A stretch of 64,000 bases of DNA from Pararobbsia silviterrae (GTDB lineage: Bacteria; Pseudomonadota; Gammaproteobacteria; Burkholderiales; Burkholderiaceae): the NCBI RefSeq assembly GCF_003628125.1, contig NZ_RBZU01000011.1:124001-188000 (forward strand), given 5' to 3'. Numbering within the stretch: the stretch's first letter is position 1; each line of letters opens with the position of its first letter. Position numbers and translations under genes: made by a program. Positions 59,846 to 64,000 of the stretch are shown here, piece after piece. Under the pieces are notes generated by a model, which was given only the letters and a program-made list of their open reading frames with translations, made no database searches and had not been told where the DNA came from.

Positions 59846-60540
59846 TTGGCTTCGAACAGTTCGAGCACGCGCCAGCCATGCTGGGTCGCATGGGCGCGCA
59901 GTGTCGGGTCGGGATTCGTGGCGATCGGGTCGGTGACCTTCTCGAGCAGCGGGATGTCGTTGCGTGAATCGCTGTAAAAGTAGCTGCGCGGGAAGCTCGT
60001 CCAGTCGAGTCCGAGCGACGCGAGCCATTGCTCGGTCCGGATGATCTTGCCTTCCTGGAAGCTCGGAATGCCGTCGACTTCGCCCGTGTAGGCGCCGTGA
60101 GGATCGTTATCGACCGTCGCCGGCATCGGCGCGATCAGGCAGTCGATGCCGAACGCGCGCGCGATCGGCGCGGTCACGAACGCATTGGTCGCCGTAATCA
60201 TGCAGACGAGATCGCCCGCGTCCTGATGCCCGCGCACGAGTTCGAGCGCGGCCGGCAGCATCGCCGGATGGATGACTTCGCGCATGAACTGCTCATGCCA
60301 TGCATGGAGTTCGGCGCGCGTATGGCGGGCGAGCGGCGCGAGCGCGAAGCGCAGATACGCGTAGATATCGAGCGTGCCGGCCTTGTAGTCCGCGTAGAAC
60401 TTCTCGTGTGCGCGCAGAAAGCTCGTCTCGTCGACGATGCCGAGCCGGACCATGAAGCGGCCCCACTCGTGGTCGCTGTCGGTGGGCAGCAGGGTGTGAT
60501 CGAGATCGAACAGTGCGAGGTTGCGTGCGGCTTTAGTCAT
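59842..60540 (-). CDS. HAD-superfamily phosphatase, subfamily IB (SerB-like)
   Basis: A 232-residue hydrolase. Motif I is LALFDLDHTLLPTDSD with nucleophile Asp and acid Asp two residues later; motif II is MITATNAF; motif III and IV are in GKIIRTEQWLAS and YFYSDSRNDIPLLEKV. The cap is helical, as in phosphoserine-phosphatase-like enzymes of the IB group. The substrate is unknown. It is conserved just upstream of pcnB in relatives, overlaps pcnB by 4 bp, and follows hda by 45 bp. Confidence 0.92.
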   Translation of the reverse strand: MTKAARNLALFDLDHTLLPTDSDHEWGRFMVRLGIVDETSFLRAHEKFYADYKAGTLDIYAYLRFALAPLARHTRAELHAWHEQFMREVIHPAMLPAALELVRGHQDAGDLVCMITATNAFVTAPIARAFGIDCLIAPMPATVDNDPHGAYTGEVDGIPSFQEGKIIRTEQWLASLGLDWTSFPRSYFYSDSRNDIPLLEKVTDPIATNPDPTLRAHATQHGWRVLELFEAK

Positions 60541-60585
60541 GGGGCGACATTTTACTTGAAGCGGGAAGGGCGTTCCGCGTGGCGC

Positions 60586-61332
60586 TCATGTCGCGGGCGG
60601 TCCGGCGTCGGGACTCGCGAGCATCGCGCGGAGCAAGGGCAGCGTGACCGCGCGCTTTTGTTCGAGCGAGAAGCGGTCGAGCGCATCGAACAGCGTCATG
60701 AGACTCGGCATGTCGCGCTTGAAATGCGTGAGCAGATAGGGCGGCACGTCGTCGGCGAGCGCGATGCCGCGATCGCGCGCGGCGTTCTTGAGCGCGACGA
60801 TCTTGCCGTCGTCGTCGAGCGCGGCGATCTGGTAGACGAGGCCCCAGCCGAGCCGCGTGCGCAGATCGTCGCGCACCCCGAGCCCGAGCGGCGCGGCATT
60901 GCCGGCGACGACGAGCGCGTGGCGCGCGTGCGCGCGGACTTCGTTGAACAGATTGAACAGCGCGATCTGCTGGGCGCCCGAGAGCGCCTGGACGTCGTCG
61001 ATCGCGTAGATCGCGATCTCGGGCGAAAAACCGAACGCGGCGAGCGGGCTGTGCGGTCCCGCGTAGCGCGCGCGTCCCGCGGGCGTCGCGTGGCAGAGCG
61101 CATGAAGCAGGTGGCTGCGGCCGCTGCCGGCGTCGCCCCAAAGATAGAAGGTGCGGTCCGAGGGCGGCTCGTTCGCGCCGAGCGCGTCGTTGAGACCGCG
61201 CAGGCGCGCGACCGGCTCGAGATTCGCGGCCGTGACGAACGAATCGAACGTCGCCGGAGGCGGCGTGCCGAGGTCGAGCACGAGTTGGCGCGCGGGCGGC
61301 GTGGACGAGGACGGTGGCGCGACGGAGGACAT
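60586..61332 (-). CDS. hda: DnaA regulatory inactivator Hda
   Basis: A 248-residue AAA+ protein homologous to DnaA domain III. With the beta clamp it stimulates ATP hydrolysis by DnaA after initiation. The clamp-binding motif QLVLDLG lies near the N-terminus, as in Hda proteins (QLxL-F type). FYLWGDAGSGRSHLLHAL is the P-loop, YAIDDVQALSGAQQIALFNLFNE the Walker B region (pieces quoted), and LRTRLGWGLVYQI the arginine-finger box. The ATG at 61332 precedes a Ser/Pro-rich stretch of about 10 residues; later starts are possible. It is divergent from purM. Confidence 0.93.
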   Translation of the reverse strand: MSSVAPPSSSTPPARQLVLDLGTPPPATFDSFVTAANLEPVARLRGLNDALGANEPPSDRTFYLWGDAGSGRSHLLHALCHATPAGRARYAGPHSPLAAFGFSPEIAIYAIDDVQALSGAQQIALFNLFNEVRAHARHALVVAGNAAPLGLGVRDDLRTRLGWGLVYQIAALDDDGKIVALKNAARDRGIALADDVPPYLLTHFKRDMPSLMTLFDALDRFSLEQKRAVTLPLLRAMLASPDAGPPAT

Positions 61333-61407
61333 CAGGAAAGACAGGGCCTGCTGCACGGATGCACGAGAGGATATGCGGTGAGTCGGGGCAGACCCGTGCG
61401 CATCGGT

Positions 61408-61413
61408 TAAAAT
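61408..61413 (+). promoter_or_regulatory. Possible purM -10 element
   Basis: TAAAAT at 61408-61413 lies 34 bp before the purM ATG, in an A/T-rich patch within the 115-bp divergent gap with hda. The -35 region is weak. No PurR-type palindrome was recognised. Confidence 0.4.
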
Positions 61414-61447
61414 CCGCATTCTACCGAACCTCTTTGTTTGCCCCGCC

Positions 61448-62503
61448 ATGAATGATCCCAAAGCCGCCCCCGCCGCATCTGGTTTGTCCTATCGCGACGC
61501 AGGCGTCGATATCGACGCGGGCGATGCGCTGGTCGACCGCATCAAGCCGTTTGCGAAAAAGACGTTGCGCGACGGCGTGCTCGGCGGCATCGGCGGCTTT
61601 GGCGCGTTGTTCGAAGTGCCCAAGAAGTACCGCGAACCCGTGCTCGTGTCGGGCACCGACGGCGTCGGCACGAAGCTCAAGCTCGCGTTTGATCTGAACA
61701 AGCACGACACGGTCGGTCAGGATCTCGTCGCGATGAGCGTCAACGACATTCTGGTCCAGGGCGCCGAGCCGCTGTTCTTCCTCGACTACTTCGCGTGCGG
61801 CAAGCTCGACGTCGATACGGCGGCGCGCGTGGTCAAGGGCATCGCCGAAGGGTGCGAGCTGTCGGGCTGCGCGCTGATCGGCGGCGAGACGGCCGAAATG
61901 CCGGGCATGTATCCCGACGGCGAATACGACCTCGCGGGCTTCGCGGTCGGCGCGGTCGAAAAGAGCGCGATCATCGACGGCAAGTCGATCGAACCCGGCG
62001 ACGTCGTGCTCGGCCTCGCGTCGAGCGGCATTCATTCGAACGGTTTCTCGCTCGTGCGCAAGATCATCGAGCGCGCGAAGCCGGATCTCGACGCGGACTT
62101 CGACGGCCGCTCGCTGGCCGACGCGCTGATGGCGCCGACGCGCATCTACGTGAAGCCCGTGCTCGCGCTGATGCAGAAGGTCAAGGTCAAGGGCCTCGCG
62201 CACATCACGGGCGGCGGGCTCGTCGAGAACGTGCCGCGGATCCTGCAGGAAGGCTTGACGGCCGAACTCGATCAAAGCGCATGGACGATGCCGCCGCTGT
62301 TCAAGTGGCTTCAGAAGGAAGGCGGCGTCGCCGACGCGGAAATGCACCGCGTGTTCAATTGCGGGATCGGCATGGTGCTCGTCGTCTCGGCCGCGGATGC
62401 GGATGCGGCGCAGGCGCAACTCAGCGAAGCCGGCGAGACCGTCTCGCGTATCGGCACGATTCGTCGAAGCGCGGCGGGCGAGGCCCAGACCGTCGTCGTC
62501 TGA
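61448..62503 (+). CDS. purM: Phosphoribosylformylglycinamidine cyclo-ligase
   Basis: A 351-residue AIR synthetase of purine biosynthesis, closing the imidazole ring with ATP. Family motifs: [70 protein letters not shown] (pieces quoted), [29 protein letters not shown] and [13 protein letters not shown]. Length is normal. It is divergent from hda and convergent with miaA, with only 7 bp between the stops and no terminator. Confidence 0.98.
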   Translation: MNDPKAAPAASGLSYRDAGVDIDAGDALVDRIKPFAKKTLRDGVLGGIGGFGALFEVPKKYREPVLVSGTDGVGTKLKLAFDLNKHDTVGQDLVAMSVNDILVQGAEPLFFLDYFACGKLDVDTAARVVKGIAEGCELSGCALIGGETAEMPGMYPDGEYDLAGFAVGAVEKSAIIDGKSIEPGDVVLGLASSGIHSNGFSLVRKIIERAKPDLDADFDGRSLADALMAPTRIYVKPVLALMQKVKVKGLAHITGGGLVENVPRILQEGLTAELDQSAWTMPPLFKWLQKEGGVADAEMHRVFNCGIGMVLVVSAADADAAQAQLSEAGETVSRIGTIRRSAAGEAQTVVV

Positions 62504-62510
62504 CGCCGAT

Positions 62511-63437
62511 CTAGTGTGACGCGATCGCGTCGAGCACGCGATCGGTCGTCCCGTCCCGGCTGCAATCGACGATCACGCGATCGGGGATCGAGCGCAGCCA
62601 GGTCAATTGACGTTTGCAAAGCTGGCGCGTCGCGAAGATCCCCTTGTCGCGCATCGTCGCGCGATCCGTGAGTCCGTCGAGATACTCCCAGACCTGTCGA
62701 TAGCCGACGCAGCGCATCGACGGCATCGACGGCTCGAGGTCGCCGCGTCGCCGGAGCCGTTCGACCTCGTCGATCAAGCCGTGCGTCAGCATCGCGTCGA
62801 AGCGCGCCGCGATGCGCGCGTGCAGGACCGCGCGATCCGACGGTTCGAGCGCGATCGGCACGAAGCGGTACCCCGTGTCGGGCGCGTGGCGCGGTTCGGC
62901 GAGCCATGCCGACATCGGCTTGCCGCTTTGCAGATAGATTTCGAGCGCGCGCTGAATGCGTTGCGCGTCGTTCGGCGGCAGACGCGCCGCCGTGACCGGA
63001 TCGACGTCGGCGAGCCGCGCATGCATCGCGGGCCATCCATCGCGCAGTCCGTCGGCGTCGAGTTGCGCGCGCAGCGCCGGGTCGGCCGTCGGCAAAGCGT
63101 TGAGTCCTTCAGTCAAAGCCTTGTAGTAGAGCATCGTGCCGCCGACGAGCACCGGACGGCGGCCTCGCGCCCGCACCTCGCCGATCAAGCGCAGCGCATC
63201 GTCGTGGAATTGCGCTGCCGAGTAGGCTTCGGCCGGATCGATGATGTCGATCAGGTGATGCGGCACCGACGCGAGCTCTTCGCGCGTCGGCTTCGCCGTG
63301 CCGATATCCATGCCGCGATACACGAGCGCCGAATCGATGCTGATGATCTCGATGGGCTCGCGCGCCGCGAGCGCGAGCGCCGCGGCCGTCTTCCCCGATG
63401 CGGTCGGGCCGAGCAGGCAGGCAACCGGAACCGTCAT
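62511..63437 (-). CDS. miaA: tRNA dimethylallyltransferase MiaA
   Basis: A 308-residue enzyme that prenylates A37 of tRNAs reading UNN codons. The P-loop is [34 protein letters not shown] contains the catalytic Asp and Thr region; [27 protein letters not shown] and [11 protein letters not shown] follow. The ATG at 63437 overlaps the mutL stop by 4 bp (ATGA), which decides the start against a longer open frame. The mutL-miaA order is the usual one. Confidence 0.97.
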   Translation of the reverse strand: MTVPVACLLGPTASGKTAAALALAAREPIEIISIDSALVYRGMDIGTAKPTREELASVPHHLIDIIDPAEAYSAAQFHDDALRLIGEVRARGRRPVLVGGTMLYYKALTEGLNALPTADPALRAQLDADGLRDGWPAMHARLADVDPVTAARLPPNDAQRIQRALEIYLQSGKPMSAWLAEPRHAPDTGYRFVPIALEPSDRAVLHARIAARFDAMLTHGLIDEVERLRRRGDLEPSMPSMRCVGYRQVWEYLDGLTDRATMRDKGIFATRQLCKRQLTWLRSIPDRVIVDCSRDGTTDRVLDAIASH

Positions 63438-64000
63438 TGGCCGCGCATGAAGAGTCGGTCGAGATCGCCGAGCGTGAGCTGGAACCACGTCGGGCGGCCG
63501 TGATTGCATTGGTCCGCGCGTTCGGTCGCTTCCATCTGGCGCAGCAGCGCGTTCATTTCGTCGTGCGTCAGATGCCGATTGGCGCGCACGGCGTGATGAC
63601 AGGCGAGCGTGCCGAGCAATTCATGCTGGCGCTCGGTCAGCACGCGCGATCCTCCATATGCCTGAAGATCGGCGAGCACCGCGCGCGCGAGCGACGTCAG
63701 ATCCGCATCCTTGAGCAGCGCCGGGACCGCGCGGATCGCGAGTGTCGTCGGCGATAGCGCGGCGATGTCGAAGCCGAGCGCGTCGAGCACCTCGCGATGT
63801 TCTTCGACCGTGCCGATCTCGACCGGGCTTGCCGGCATCGAAACCGGAATCAGCAAGGGCTGGACCGCGATCGCGCGGTCCACGAGCGCGTGCTTGAACT
63901 GCTCGTAGAGAATGCGTTCGTGGGCCGCGTGCATGTCGACGAGTACGAGGCCGCGCGTGTTCTGCGCGAGCACGTAGACGCCGTGCAGCTGGCCGAGTGC
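63434..64000 (-). CDS. mutL: DNA mismatch repair protein MutL, C-terminal part (5' end outside window)
   Basis: The last 188 codons of mutL; the frame is open to the window edge. The visible part is the C-terminal dimerisation domain: [68 protein letters not shown] and [20 protein letters not shown]. The DMHAAHERI word corresponds to a non-endonuclease-type site (no DQHAX2EX4E), as in organisms whose MutL acts with MutH or otherwise lacks nicking activity; I make that reading with caution. It overlaps miaA by 4 bp. Confidence 0.96.
   Translation of the reverse strand, partial: ALGQLHGVYVLAQNTRGLVLVDMHAAHERILYEQFKHALVDRAIAVQPLLIPVSMPASPVEIGTVEEHREVLDALGFDIAALSPTTLAIRAVPALLKDADLTSLARAVLADLQAYGGSRVLTERQHELLGTLACHHAVRANRHLTHDEMNALLRQMEATERADQCNHGRPTWFQLTLGDLDRLFMRGQ

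Overview
The window is a GC-rich (by eye roughly two thirds G+C), densely coding chromosomal segment of a betaproteobacterium. The gene content and order point to the family Burkholderiaceae: queA-tgt-yajC-secD-secF, recG-oxyR-dps-ubiA, ldhD-glcD-glcE-glcF-yggS-proC, aroG-tldD-nit-yhdP/glnE, and recN-nadK/hrcA-hemH-hslR-grpE-dnaK-dnaJ-pabB/panB-folK-pcnB-hda/purM/miaA-mutL. I cannot place it to genus. There are no rRNA or tRNA genes, no CRISPR array, no transposase and no phage genes. Almost every gene is housekeeping.

Layout. 1-3.5 kb: the 3' part of mnmA, a glutathione S-transferase and purB. 3.6-7.5 kb: an overlapping pqiA-pqiA-pqiB-pqiC envelope lipid-transport operon. 7.7-9.2 kb: an MFS exporter. 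9.3-12.8 kb: yajC-secD-secF, the Sec accessory complex. 12.8-15.0 kb: two unrecognised genes inserted between yajC and tgt. 15.0-17.3 kb: queA-tgt (queuosine in tRNA). 17.7-20.1 kb: recG. 20.4-21.1 kb: a third unrecognised gene. 21.2-23.7 kb: oxyR, dps and ubiA. 23.8-31.3 kb: D-lactate/glycolate oxidation genes followed by yggS and proC. 31.5-32.0 kb: a cobalamin adenosyltransferase. 32.1-33.4 kb: aroG with a complete attenuator. 33.7-40.6 kb: tldD, a nitrilase-family amidase and yhdP. 40.7-43.7 kb: glnE. 43.8-50.2 kb: recN, nadK, hrcA, hemH, hslR and a possible small membrane protein. 50.4-54.7 kb: the grpE-dnaK-dnaJ heat-shock cluster. 54.7-61.3 kb: folate and pantothenate genes, pcnB, a HAD phosphatase and hda. 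61.4-64 kb: purM, miaA and the 3' part of mutL.

Three results stand out. First, upstream of aroG there is a 24-codon leader peptide with an F-Y-F-W-F-Y run, followed by four mutually complementary 7-8 nt segments and an intrinsic terminator, behind a good sigma-70 promoter. This is a textbook ribosome-mediated attenuator for the first step of aromatic amino-acid synthesis. Second, the three unrecognised genes (13318-14112, 14244-14960, 20354-21091) can be aligned with each other by eye and look like diverged members of one uncharacterised family, inserted at two junctions that are normally tight in this family of bacteria. Third, gaps between housekeeping genes repeatedly contain short GC-rich tandem repeats (7-13 bp units, up to 18 copies), and similar repeat-derived inserts occur inside queA, recG and pabB.

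Regulation visible in the sequence: two sigma-32-type promoters in front of grpE and dnaK, with no CIRCE element despite hrcA nearby; a clear sigma-70 promoter at oxyR; a likely leaderless hrcA mRNA; and a perfect 17-bp palindrome upstream of grpE. Start codons were chosen by family alignment, overlap with the preceding gene, or ribosome-binding site, and several are GTG or TTG.
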